Of a stretch of DNA of 64,000 bases, positions 10,546 to 21,600 are shown one piece after another (position 1 is the first letter of the stretch; the number at the start of each line of letters is the position of its first letter). The DNA comes from Conoideocrella luteorostrata (taxonomy: Eukaryota > Ascomycota > Sordariomycetes > Hypocreales > Clavicipitaceae): assembly GCA_032433595.1 (NCBI GenBank), contig JASWJB010000055.1, positions 107,803 through 171,802 on the forward strand, given 5' to 3'. Both the position numbers and the translations under genes were made by a program. The notes below the pieces were generated by a model. The model worked only from the letters and a program-made list of their open reading frames with translations. It was not told the origin of the DNA and made no database searches.

Positions 10546-13500
10546 TGTAAAGTTGTATTTTTGTCGAGCAGATTGATTAAAGACCAAAATTTTTTTTAAA
10601 AAAAGGAGATTTATAAAACAGTAAGGACTAGCCTCTACGAATGGAACAAGGACTCGGGGATGCAGGAAGCAGAAAACCTGAAAGACTACTCGAGAGCGCG
10701 AGGACCGTTATCTCACTTATATCAGCTCAATCCGATCCCTGGAAATAGCAAGTGCCGCTTCCCAAACTCCCCATGGTCGTCATGTCGGACGAATTTCTTA
10801 CAAGAAAGGGATGCATCTGAGACGAGCTCCTGGGTCGCAACGAAGGGTCGCAGCTGATAATCAAGGCTTCATCCCAGGCGAGCTTAGCAATACATACTCC
10901 GCGCGCGGTAAGCATAACTGGCACACGGTGACTTTTGGGGCTGAGGCGATTCAGATTGTCTACAGGAGCCGGGTCCTGAAACACGTTGTGATCGCCAGTG
11001 ATGGGACCTCGATGATTGGCCACGCACACTGTCCATCAAGCCAGGGCTGCCAGTCGAATCTTCAAAGTTTCTTGTGGCTGCTCGGTTGGCCTTTCCAAAC
11101 ATCGAAGCGCGGCAGAGCGGCTTCCCGCGCCGGTCAATCCGTGTTGATTGCCCGATCGTCTGGCCGTTGTTTCGGTACGGCGGAACTGGTGCGTGTTTCG
11201 TGGTGGCTCGCAGAACCGTTCTCGGAGGGAGACTCAAACAATTGATGTAAGAGACGAAGCGGAGACCGGGGCTGCGGCTTACCGAGATAACTATTATAGT
11301 AACATGTTTTATTCCTGTGAACAGTAAACCTTTGGGTGGAGATGGGGTAGAGCTTGCGACTGGTTAGATGCACAGAGCATGTGTTCACCTCAAGTTTGCT
11401 CTCCGTAGGTGAAGCATCATCCTCCCACCATATGCTGTGTCCATATTGCACGAGCTGCATGCAGATTGGGGGGGGGGGGGGGGGGCACCGACCAGTGTCG
11501 GCTGTAATCAGCATTGATCCCAGCCCTGCGTTAGTCATTTGTGCTTCATGCTATAACTATGTCATGGTACGCAGTAGGCCACTCTTCTATGCAAAGGCCC
11601 CTTGACGCATTTCGCATAGACCTGTCTGGGTGTTTTGTTGGATCCAAAGCAATCCGAGCAGCTGAAGTCAGTGCGCAGCATCATCTCCTGTTTCGAATGT
11701 CACGATGCTGCGGTCCGTAACAAGGCTGATCTAATTTGCACCAACGCATAATTCCTTTGCCGACTAGTCATAACTTTATGCTTGTATGTATTTCATAAGT
11801 ACTTCATACCCATCTGTGTTCGCAAACAAAGTAAACTAACCATTACGGTTGTAATTAGCACGATGGGGTTTGGCGCGCTGGGTCATACGGCCGAGGCGTC
11901 AAATGAGAAGCTATGGCTTGGAACTGAAGCACGATAGTACAAACCATACCCTGCTGTTCGTCAAAGCTTGGCGCCTCGGCTTCAGCATGTTGCACGCCAT
12001 TGTCCTGACATGTAATGGGCAAGGAGGAAGGTAAAATGTGAAGTCATTGGTGACAAAGGGAGCAGATGCGGCGAGCTACAACGACCATGCAACTTGGCCT
12101 GAGCGCTGGAAATTGATGCAAATGATTCCAATAGCTATCCAACAAGTTACTCTCGACAGCAAATGCAGATGCTTTCCTGGTTTTCCAAGACGTTCTGGAT
12201 GCCATGACATGTCTGCTGAGCAGTTGACCAGCATTTTTTGGTGCTCCATATAGCTATGATAGAGACTGCCCACGAACAAAGTAATCCTTTCTTGTCATTC
12301 AAGGGAAAAAAGTTCCGATTCCGTGAGCTTCTGCTGTGACAGCCATTGCGCTGTGCTGCTCTGTTGTCTACCATCCGACGCTGTCAAAGTCTACGAAGTA
12401 GCGCTTTCTGGATTCATCCTGAACTGATTGCGTGTTCAGCCAAAGGGCCACGAAAATACTACACACGCACCAGACACGTATATTGAACAAGAGTCCTTCT
12501 CAAAGAGTGTGGTGAGACGGTATCATCAGAATGGAGTCTGGAGGATGGTTGTGCAAAGCTGCCGTATGTGAAATTGCCAATTCTGGCTGTGCTAAAGATG
12601 CTTTGCCCATGACGGTCGAGCAGCGTGCCTTGAGCACTGCAATGTGTGGTTCAAGGTGAAGGAAGGGGGCTATGACTCTGGGCAGCAGCGCGTAGATGCA
12701 TTGCAGACTCGTGTGGTGATCCGCAAGATCACGCTCGCCAACTACGTCTCCGGGTTCCGAAGGGAATCACGACGAAAATTCGCGGTTTCGACCTCTACAG
12801 ACAACAGGCTGGTCACAACAAGGATAGACAGTAGGACGGATTGAAGCGAGTGCAGGAATCAGTTCACGCAAGAAGTGCTGAGTGAAGGAGCAGCTAACGG
12901 GTTTGTAACAATCGCGGCTGAAGAGTACATGCATTATCAGCACGAGGAGAGCGCGTGTTTCTTCTGCTCGAGTATAGTAAATAGATAAGTGCCAGCCATC
13001 ATCCATCGCTCACCTCAGCGGCGTGGCACGTTATCAGCACAATCGCCCCACCCTCACAGGTACAACTAACCTATTGAGTACGGAGCACAGAGTACTCATA
13101 ATATCCATGTATGTACGGAGTACAGCCTAGAGAACTAGTGGCTGAACCACGTTATCGCAGATCCGCAAGCCCAACAACACTGACACCTCGTCATGGCTCA
13201 TCCATCAACAAAACGCCTTGCTTGCCGCAACAAAAAGCGTGTGATTCACTCACCGGACTTGTAGCCTAGTAGGTTAGTGTAGAGGACGCGTGCGCGGGGG
13301 ACCGGGGAACACCCATAAAGCTGTGAGCTGTTGGGCCCATGCAGGTTGCTGCTGCTCTACGCGGTCGCCCTCGGTGCGTCAGTGAGTCACTTGTCCGTGT
13401 ATGTCACTGATACCTGCATCCGTGATTTGACCTTGGCTTTCGGTTGTACGTGCTGCCATAGAGGTTCTCGGCAACAACCTTCACGACCGTTGATGTTGTT

Positions 13501-13736
13501 TATCTCTCCTCACGCATATCTTCGTCACGCATACTTCTCCGTCCGTACACGAGTTGCTTTGTGTTTCCCTTCACACTCCTCCGTGGCTCCTCCATACACT
13601 GCTTTCCAACTTGGACGATAGTTAGACCAGTCCTATCATCCATATACATCAGCTCATCCCAACCCTACGCAACCCGAATCCATCATCAGCTCATCTGCAT
13701 TACGCAGCCGTCACCATCCAGTAAAGCAAAAACACC
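10546..13736. other. Intergenic region without a supported gene
   Basis: Contains the KEP promoter (10546-about 10700, with a T/A-rich patch at 10590-10615), a G18 homopolymer at 11468-11485 and one exact TACGGAGTA copy at 13114. From about 13500 there is a C/T-rich leader typical of fungal promoters and 5' UTRs ahead of the gene at 13737. No reading frame here shows recognisable protein sequence. Confidence 0.6.
11468..11485 (+). repeat. G18 homopolymer
   Basis: Eighteen consecutive Gs in intergenic DNA. Such tracts can form G-quadruplexes and are prone to slippage and sequencing error. Confidence 0.9.
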
Positions 13737-14393
13737 ATGGACTCCCACAACGAGCGCTACTTCCCTCACAGCCAACCTCCCAAATCCTTCTCCTGGTCCC
13801 ACGCCAAGCTCTCCAAGATGAGCGACGACTCTTCCTCCAACATCGTGCGTCCAAAGGACACCCTTCGTCCCCATCAACTCCGGTACTTCGCCCAAGAACT
13901 CTCCAAGCATCACTCCCCCAAGCCTCACCGTCGCACCACCTCCCGCCCCTCGCCAAACAATGATCCCGAAGAGTCCCTCGCCATCGCTCATTCCGACGTC
14001 CCCCTTCCGGGGGAAAAGCAATGGCCCTCCCACTTCGGCGTCAAGTGTCTCCCTAGCATTGCGGACACGCCCGAGATATCCATCAACCATCTCTATGATA
14101 TGGGCCTGTTGAACGCGGATGACGCGGAGCTGCGGGAGCCGAGATTCGGCTTGAATGACATCACGCACAACGGTCCTCTTTATACCTTAAATGTTCGGCC
14201 GGCGAAGCGGAGGACCAAGCGACGGGCGGCCCTGGCGGCCGCTGAGGTAGATGATAGGAATTCGGATGACGCCGTTGGGGGACCGCCGTCGCCAACCTTT
14301 TCGTATTATGATATTGGAGGTGATGAGGCGTTGGCAACGTTTGCCATGAATGAGGATGATTATGTCGACTTGGGAAGCGATTGCTCTGCGTAA
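13737..14393 (+). CDS. Hypothetical protein, 218 aa
   Basis: Single-exon frame from an ATG in good context (ACACCATGG) after a C/T-rich leader, ending TAA at 14391-14393. The product is hydrophilic, with no signal peptide or membrane segment. The N-terminal third is rich in Ser, His and Pro (SQPPKSFSWSHAKLSKMSDD). The middle has an ordered-looking stretch, EISINHLYDMGLLNADDAEL. A basic patch, RPAKRRTKRRAALAAAE near residues 155-171, could be a nuclear localisation signal. The end is acidic (MNEDDYVDLGSD). I do not recognise the family. Coding character is supported by length, start context and non-random composition; function is unknown. Confidence 0.65.
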   Translation: MDSHNERYFPHSQPPKSFSWSHAKLSKMSDDSSSNIVRPKDTLRPHQLRYFAQELSKHHSPKPHRRTTSRPSPNNDPEESLAIAHSDVPLPGEKQWPSHFGVKCLPSIADTPEISINHLYDMGLLNADDAELREPRFGLNDITHNGPLYTLNVRPAKRRTKRRAALAAAEVDDRNSDDAVGGPPSPTFSYYDIGGDEALATFAMNEDDYVDLGSDCSA

Positions 14394-14820
14394 ATTCATT
14401 GGAAAGGCTGCCCCTTCTTCGACAAGAACTACTATTCTGTACAGCATACGGCGAATGATGATGATTACTAGCTTGGCTTTTGTATTGAGATAGCAGTTTA
14501 TTATCCTTTCGTGCTTGACCGTTGTGCGCCGTCACTGTCGCTGCCCACAACTTAGCATGCACGATTCAACAAAGAGTTTTGACACTCATTTCGAGGAACA
14601 GTACTCCGTAAAACACGTCGGTATGATAATCACGTCGCAAAATGTACATGTCCAAGTAGTCGTTCGCCTTGAGGCATCTATTAGCTGCCAGCCCACTAAC
14701 TCGCCCCCTCCCCCAAACGCCCATTTCTCGAACCAATCGTGCAAGTTGAGAACTCCCTGTTGTACATACGAATTTACATAATTGGACCAAATTTTTTCTT
14801 CTTTTGGCTTTGGGTCACTT
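14394..14820. other. Short convergent intergenic gap
   Basis: Shared 3' flank of the unknown gene (plus) and RSC7 (minus). Holds one exact TACTCCGTA copy at 14602-14610; nothing else is visible. Confidence 0.7.
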
Positions 14821-16758
14821 TCATGACATGCTATAAGGCACAATTGCCTTATCGATGATAGGATCTCGTCGCGACATCTTCTCCTTCTCTGAGCCCCATT
14901 TTGACGCGAAATCGTCATCTGCTTTCAATGCCTTGTCAAAGGCTTGACGACATTCCGTCGGGAGCAGATCCTTGATCTCATCCGACACAGCTCCCAAGCC
15001 ATTAAATGACGCTACAAAGTCTGCTGGGGTCTCCTTGCCACAAGGCACAGAGGCTTCGTTGCTGGGAGCGCTTTCACAGTACGTGTCCATGACGAGGAAG
15101 TTCCTTGCCATTCTCAACGACAGCGGGGGAAATTTGACACTTCCTTTGGACGCCTCGTTATCGTAGTCGTCGCGGGTGACCTGCTCGATGCGCACGCGCG
15201 TGGGTTGCATCATGGCCGGATATTGCATAATATTGGTGTGTATATCATAGACGCCGGCATTGTTGAATCTACGAATAGCGTTGATGCCGGCGTTGAATAT
15301 ACTACAAATTTTCATGTCAGCATTGGTCGATAACCTTTAAAAAAAATAAAGCAAACAACCACCGTACCTGGCCTCACGAGCGTGCTCTAGCATCCAGTTG
15401 GTATCATTGACATTGACTTTGCGCTTTTTGTATTCCGGCTTGCCACTCGGAACCGGCACTGATGGGACATTGGTGTGATATACGGCACTGGCACCATGCC
15501 AAGCGACGTATTGGTTCTTGTTATACGGCTGTCCTGGTATGAAGTGATCGTCAGGGTCGGCCAGCACACCTTCAACGACGCCTTCTGCACGAAGTTGAGT
15601 AACATTGAAATCATCAGTGATGCGTTTGCCACCAACAACGATTCTCGCGCCGAACTCCCGGAAGACGGACCGGGCTGTGACGACACCTATTGATCGGCCC
15701 TTGTATGAATGCGGGATAATATCCCGCTCAATCATGTCCCGCTTCTCCTCGTCATCGACAATAATCTTGTGCAGCTTTCGGTGCTTTGTGAAGAACAGAT
15801 AACTGTCTCTAAAACCAACACAACGTGCAGGTTCCGTCGACAACATGTACAGCCGACTTTCTCGTCCCAGTACCGTAAATGTACGACAACGGTATTCGCG
15901 GCCGCCCTCAAGATTTCCGTTCTTGTCGACTTTTGTTAGACCCTCAGGATCCTCTGGGAGCACACACTCATCGTTCACTATCTCGGCTACCGTGCCTTCT
16001 GCGTCGATAACTTGTTCAGCCTTGGGTGCGGCCGGCCCTCCCTTGCGACCGCCGCGGCCTCTCCATCCTCCTCGCCCGCGACGTCGGGGAGTGTCTTCCG
16101 TAACGGTAATCATGGGATCCCAATCCGGGGGTTTGTTCTTTGGAGGGCGACCCAGTCGCTTTCTGCGGATCACTGGCTGCGGTGGTGGGCTAGGCTCCTT
16201 AGCTGACCCTTCGTCCTTGGCGGCTTCTTCTCCGTCATTGTCTTCCTCGTCGACCTTGGTCTCTTCCTGGTCTTGCTCCTCGTCGTCGTCTTGCGCCGGG
16301 TGCTCTTCGTGTTCGGAGCCTTCGTCTGCGGCGCCGGCGTCGGGCATAGGCTCATCTTCGACATCGGCAAATCCCTTGGGCGTGCTCTCTGCAGTATTCA
16401 AACCACGCGTTAGTCTCAAACGAATCCTTGTTCTTGGTGCCATGTTGTGGCGCAAACGTCGCGAGACTGGCAGTACAAGTAACGATGGGAGGAAACAGGA
16501 ACAACAGGCAGCGGTGAATTGACCGATGAAGAATTGAATGCAAAAAAGAGCAAAGAAAAAAGTAACTGAACAGAAACAGTGCAACTCTAGTGCATCTTTG
16601 CTGCGCGCTCAGAGGTGGCGACGTGGTTGGGGAAGGTTATGGGCATGCGAGACGCTCAGTCAAGGCAGAGAGTCAAAGTGAAAGAAAAGGAAAGAGAGAT
16701 CCCTACCAAGCGCCGCAGATGCCTTCCTAGCAGCAGCACGGCTCGACCTTCGCCCCAT
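14821..16758 (-). CDS. rsc7: Chromatin remodelling complex subunit RSC7/NPL6
   Basis: Three-exon model, 16758-16707, 16388-15368 and 15301-14821, encoding 517 residues. The product matches the fungal RSC7/Npl6 (Swp82-related, CRC_subunit) family, an accessory subunit of the RSC/SWI-SNF nucleosome remodeller in the nucleus. The N-terminus is basic (MGRRSSRAAARKASAAL), then acidic (DDDEEQDQEETKVDEED), followed by an AT-hook-like KRLGRPPKNKP and an RG-rich stretch (RRRGRGGWRGRGGRKGG). The conserved domain includes GREYRCRTFTVLGRESRLYM, RCVGFRDSYLFFTKHRKLHK, RDIIPHSYKGRSIGVVTARS and FREFGARIVVGGKRITDDF. The second exon junction restores HAREA-SIFNAGINAIRRFN and is well supported. The first exon rests on a good donor (G|GTAGGG) and acceptor (ACTGCAG) 318 nt apart. 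The alternative is an in-frame ATG at 16443 starting MAPRTRIRLRL inside that intron, so two N-termini are possible. Confidence 0.9.
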
Positions 16759-17478
16759 GGTCCGATAAGAGCCCGAACAGAAATGTAGCTTCACAGAGTC
16801 AATCTATTCGTGGTGGAAATGCTGCTGCACGCACTGGAGTTGTGCTGGAGAAGATGAAACAACCTCAAAGCGATGATGAAAGCTGAATGAGGACACAAAC
16901 CACGGATAGACAGGTTGGCCTTCCTGCCCTTGATCCGACAAGTCAGTCGCACGACGCACGCACGGCACGGTTGGGACGCGCGCCTTGTTGCATTCGCCGC
17001 CTCTGATTGGCTCCTGATTGCAGACTCGTACCTTATGCATACTCTGCACGGCCTCTGTGCCTTTTTCATAAATACGGAGAGGCACTTGAGCCACTTGCAG
17101 GCTACGTGAGAGCAATGAAAGTAATGAAAATAATGAAGGTAATGACTACCGCCCATCTAAATTTCAATTGAAAACGCTTTGTATTCTTTGCGAGTTAATA
17201 TCAGGAACCATCTCATATTGCCATCATAACCATAACTGGGGTAGGAAATCGTGCTGGGATTTCACGCCTACATGTACATAGTCACCTGATTGATCTGTTG
17301 GTCGCGCTGTCTCCCCTCTCGCCTTCCATTGGGCTCGGCCACCTGATTGAGGTTGGGCATTGATAGCCATCGCTCAAAGTTTCATATGAAGAGGCTTTTT
17401 CGTACTCTGCACTGATAGCGAATAGACAAGACATAACTTGCTCCCTCAGACTGCCGGTGATTTCATGACGACGACACC
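16759..17478. promoter_or_regulatory. Divergent promoter region between RSC7 and the beta-trefoil gene
   Basis: 720 bp separating two divergent start codons. It presumably carries both promoters. No conserved element was recognised beyond general A/T-rich patches near 17100-17240. Confidence 0.5.
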
Positions 17479-17904
17479 ATGGCCATTCTCCAGCTCGATC
17501 AAAGCAGCGCTGTCCCGTATCCCGGCAAAGTGTTTGTCATTCGTGACCGAATTCATAGCCGAGCGATTACCCTGATTGACGGAACATTGAAATTGATGGA
17601 TGACAGTAATGCTACGGGCAACTGTAATTGGGCATGCATCGAGACGGATATATATTTTGGGTTTTGCAATAAGGCATCCAAATGCTATATCGGTCACAAT
17701 GGCCGGGGCAAAGTCATCTGTGCAGCTGCCAAACACGATAGCCATGAAAGCATTATCGCAAGACCGCATCCGGATGGCGGTTACGAACTTTTGATGTCGC
17801 ACTGGGGCAACAAGTTACTCGTGGGTATTGCCGAGGACGGCGAGAGTCTTATTGCGACGGACCAAGAAGGGGTTACATGGGATTTCACCGTCGTCTCGAC
17901 TTGA
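17479..17904 (+). CDS. Small beta-trefoil/fascin-like protein, 141 aa
   Basis: Single exon from an ATG in good context (ACACCATGG) to TGA at 17902-17904. The product has no signal peptide or membrane segment, so it is probably cytosolic. It resembles a family of 130-150-residue fungal proteins with a beta-trefoil-like pattern. Family-like features are the opening PYPGKVFVIRDRIHSRAITL, the Trp-containing segment NWACIETDIYFGFCNKAS, YIGHNGRGKV, then IIARPHPDGGYELLMSHWG and the closing DGESLIATDQEGVTWDFTVV. Repeating strand-turn units of about 45 residues fit three trefoil lobes. The family is often multi-copy in fungi and its role is unknown; actin-bundling or carbohydrate-binding relatives exist, but binding residues cannot be assigned here. 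Confidence 0.75.
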   Translation: MAILQLDQSSAVPYPGKVFVIRDRIHSRAITLIDGTLKLMDDSNATGNCNWACIETDIYFGFCNKASKCYIGHNGRGKVICAAAKHDSHESIIARPHPDGGYELLMSHWGNKLLVGIAEDGESLIATDQEGVTWDFTVVST

Positions 17905-18276
17905 GTTCATGACGTATGATACGCAGATCACTCCGGTGATCAAACACAACATTGCCTTGCCAGAAATATCGCTTTCTCTGTGGGCACGAGACAAAACCGC
18001 TCTGTTTGTTCTGTCTATTCTGCGAGGAAGCTATGTGTATAAGCTTCAGGTCTCCCTTAATAAGCTTAGTATTTATTGCATTTATGAGCCCTTTAAGCTT
18101 TTCGTGAAGTTTACTGTCCAAGCTAAGCTAATAGTTCAGAATTTCCGCTTCTTTGACCAAGGGCCCTTAGCTGCTCTGTTGGGGTAGTCAGCTTAGCATC
18201 CTGCTTAGCTATAAATAATACTACTGGAATTATACCAGCAGCTATATTAGTTAGCTTACGATGTTTGCCACAGGAG
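17905..18276. other. AT-rich 3' flank, probably decayed repeat
   Basis: About 370 bp rich in TAAGCTTAG/TTAGCTA-type words, strongly AT-biased compared with flanking genes. This composition suits repeat-induced-mutation decay of transposon DNA, but no coding remnant could be recognised. Confidence 0.4.
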
Positions 18277-18393
18277 GAATTATTAGTTAATGTTCTCCGG
18301 CGCGGTATAGCCGATATTTCATCCTGTTTTTTTTTTCCTATATTGAGATGAGTCTATAAGGGACCACCCCCCCCCCCCAAAAAAAAAAATAAT
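18277..18393 (+). repeat. Dispersed repeat, copy A
   Basis: One of three copies (others at 25735-25830 and 57128-57215), all in the same orientation. Shared landmarks in order are TTAGTTAA (copies A and C), TGTTCTCCGG (copies A and B), GGTATAGCCG, a CCTATA-like block, GATRRGTCTATRAGGGAC and a C/A-rich then A-rich tail. Here the tail is a C run followed by about 11 As. The 3' A-rich end suggests the terminus of a non-LTR retroelement or SINE-like element. Confidence 0.6.
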
Positions 18394-18658
18394 AGATCGC
18401 TTTATCCAGAAAATATATTTTATTTGCACTGTAGTGGGATGTTCCTGTTCACTCTAGATATCACTCCTATTCTATTTGCCATAATGGAAATTCAGGCTGT
18501 TCATTCCTTTTCGGCTTAGCAATTATGAGTGCTTACAGAGGAAGAAAAAAAAACAAACGAATAAAAAGTAACAAAAACCCTTTGACGGATCCCAGCTCCC
18601 TTTCCAGAATCCAACCATCTATAAATGCTGCCTTGTAATGCGTTGTCTGTTACCTCGT

Positions 18659-21600
18659 TTACAAAGTATCCCACCCGCCATTATTGATCTCTGCCTCCAA
18701 CTTTCGACTGATCAGACTGGGCACTCCGTGGTTCAGTATCGTATTTCGAATCAACGAATCATATCTTTTTTGGTTCAAAAACAGCTGTCTTCCGTGGCGA
18801 AGCTGAGGATCTGTCTCGCCATATTTATCAATGTACGGTGCTGCGGCGTAAGATCCAGACTGATGGAAGAGGAAGACCGTCGAACACTTTCGTATGTTCA
18901 AGAAGACGCCAATGTTCTGCTGGCATCTTAGGGTATGTCAGCATCTACTAGCATGAAAACCAAGCGGGAGCGGCGTGGGATTTGCTATTCGATTAGTCAT
19001 GTTACTTACCTGCGCATATGCTGCTGTGCACCGCCTATCCTAATAGTTTCCCTACCGATGGTCTCTGTCTTCTGACAACAGGTGCTCTGACTGCAGAGAA
19101 GTTCACCACAAAACAAGCAAATGACCGGGTCCGTAAGGTCTTTGCCCGTTGTTGGGCATCTCTTTCTAGTCGCCTCTTCTATCAGAGTGTCGTATGTCTT
19201 GGGAAGTCCGATAATTTCGAAAATACCAGGATGGCTAACTAGGGATGAAACACTCATATCACCGTATCCCCTAATCCAGATAACCTGATGCTTAATCCAT
19301 CCGGAAACAAGGTCTTGGGTCGCTGCTGGCCAGCCACAGGCAGCCGCGTCTTCTGTCATGGCGGCGCATATCTCGTCAAAGTTAGGGACTCGGAGTGCCT
19401 CTGTCAGCCTGTCGAGTTCGTCTGCATCGGCATCCTGGCTCGAAGAAACATGGCTGTTGAAATCAACCCCGTACTTGACGTACAGAAACACCGCACTCTT
19501 TCGCAAGAAAACCAAGGCGTATTTTTTGACAAATGTGTACCAGCTTTCCAAGGTATCAACTCCAGGCTGTTGAAATCCTGTATTCTCTCCATTTTCAGGT
19601 TCGGGGAACGTCGTTCTGGCAGTCTGAAACTCCATTGCGACAGTCGTAACTGCGAGGGCGAAGTTGGCAAAATTGGTCATGGCTGGATCTTGGGTATGCC
19701 TAGTAGCAAGACCCCCAATCCACATGCCGACTGGCATATTTCGGCCCATATGATAGACAACTTTGACGATCTCAGCCAAGTAGCACAACCTGAGCATGTG
19801 AGAAATTTCTGCCTTGTGGGCGGGCACAAAGCCATACGCGCACTCGACCAAAAAGATAAATGGGTCAAGACTCAAAAGAGGCGGATATTGGTCCAGGGGC
19901 CGCCTAGTGGTATGAGGTGCGGACGTCTCGAAATATCGAGACATGAACAGCTGACAGTGTTGCCTCTGACTATCTCTGCGAAACTCGGTTTCAATGCGAC
20001 CATCAGAATAGTAGTGCCGGGCGCCCACCGTCATGTAGGAAGAGACAGTCTCAGAGAGAACTCGCAAGTGAACAAGAACTTGCTCTGGGATCTTGCCCAA
20101 CAGTGTCATTCCTGGCAGAGCTTCGATTCCTCGCTGCTGAACTTCTACAGACGAAATTGTGAAGCCGATAACTTGAACCAAGGTGTCACTTGAATATAGG
20201 TCATCTCCCAAGGCCAGTTTCCCGTTTAGTCCATTCACCCGCAGCGTGTCTCTGAGACGTCGATAAGCTGAAACCAAGTCTCCCACAATCTGACTATTAG
20301 GTTGACGAGTCGGCTGTGAGTTTCCTGGTTCCGGGGTACCATCCGCTGAAAATGAAGAGCTTGCGGGTGTTCCAAGAACAGATGATTGCGCATCTGCATC
20401 ACCACTTCCCCATGATGCTTCGCTGCTCGGCTGAGGGTTGATTAAGGTTTCAATCAGGCTTCCAGGAACGCTCGGGGTGAACATGACGGGCTCATCGACC
20501 TCGCGGGCTTTGCTTCCAGCAAGCCAATATGCCGGACTTGTTTGCTTTTCCAGAAACTCTTCGAACGGGCTTTGCGGCAGGAGATAGCCAGGGTACGATT
20601 CCTCCAAGCCTTTCCAAATGATAGGCAGAAAGGCATTGCCTAATGCCTTACACAGGGGACATACAAATTCATTGCGTCGCGTGTCTTCAGGATGGTGTCT
20701 CGCAATTTGATGAGTGTGGCGACGATTTGTTGCGTCGTAGTACAGCTCAAAACAGCTAAAGTGCATCATGTGCCCGCAACCACTGGCTACCGGGCCTGGT
20801 CTCGACAGGCTGGCCTTATATCCTTTGCCAATGGTTTGTCTCTCGGCCAGGAATGTCTCTCCCTTCGCGTTTAACTTCTCCACCATCTTTCGATTCTCGT
20901 GAGCAATCCCAAACGGTCGTATGTCATCAGCAGACCGGTCAAGGCTACATGGTGTTTGAGAAGCTTCCCTCACCATGTCAGGGTCTTGGAAGTCGGTTTG
21001 TCGGAGTACACGGCTTTCGTTGAGTAGGGCAAATGTGCCATATAGCCTTCTATCGTCCGCTTCTTCCTGGCACAATATACATGTTCCAGTTGGATACTTC
21101 CAATTGTGTTTTCGATCTTCTGACTGGTCCATTCCCCCCTCGTCATCATCTAAATCAGAGCCCCAATCAACACCACCTTGGTTCTCGAGGAAGCTTTTTT
21201 GCTGTTGTTGGAACTGTGCCATGACCTTGGCCTGGCGGCTCAAGGCAGCCTTCTTTCGTCGTTCACGTTCCTCTTCTGCTGAAGTATTGGCCGGCGAAGC
21301 TGTGTCCACACGATCGACTGTAATCCCTAGGCGCACAAACGAAGTCTCAAAGGCTTGCGGTCGCTTCTGTTTAAGGCGCCTCAAGACTAGAGCAATCTTG
21401 GGATGGACCGACTTGAAATCGTCTAGGGTCGCCATCATGTTTAGCAGAGATACAATGGTTCTGTTGTTGCTCGCCTCTGGGAGGAAGTTGCTCCGGGCTA
21501 GGGTTGTAAGAGCAATCTGCACAAAAGAAGTCGGTGGCTCTTCAGTCAGTTCCATTTCGTTCGTCTTATCCTCTAGGATCGCGATGAGAATGAGGTGCAA

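Noticed and set aside
15845..16522. Plus-strand Ser-rich frame of 225 codons
   Set aside because: Antisense of the acidic and RG-rich part of RSC7.
19288..20193. Plus-strand frame of about 300 codons inside UBR1
   Set aside because: Antisense shadow of conserved UBR1 coding sequence.
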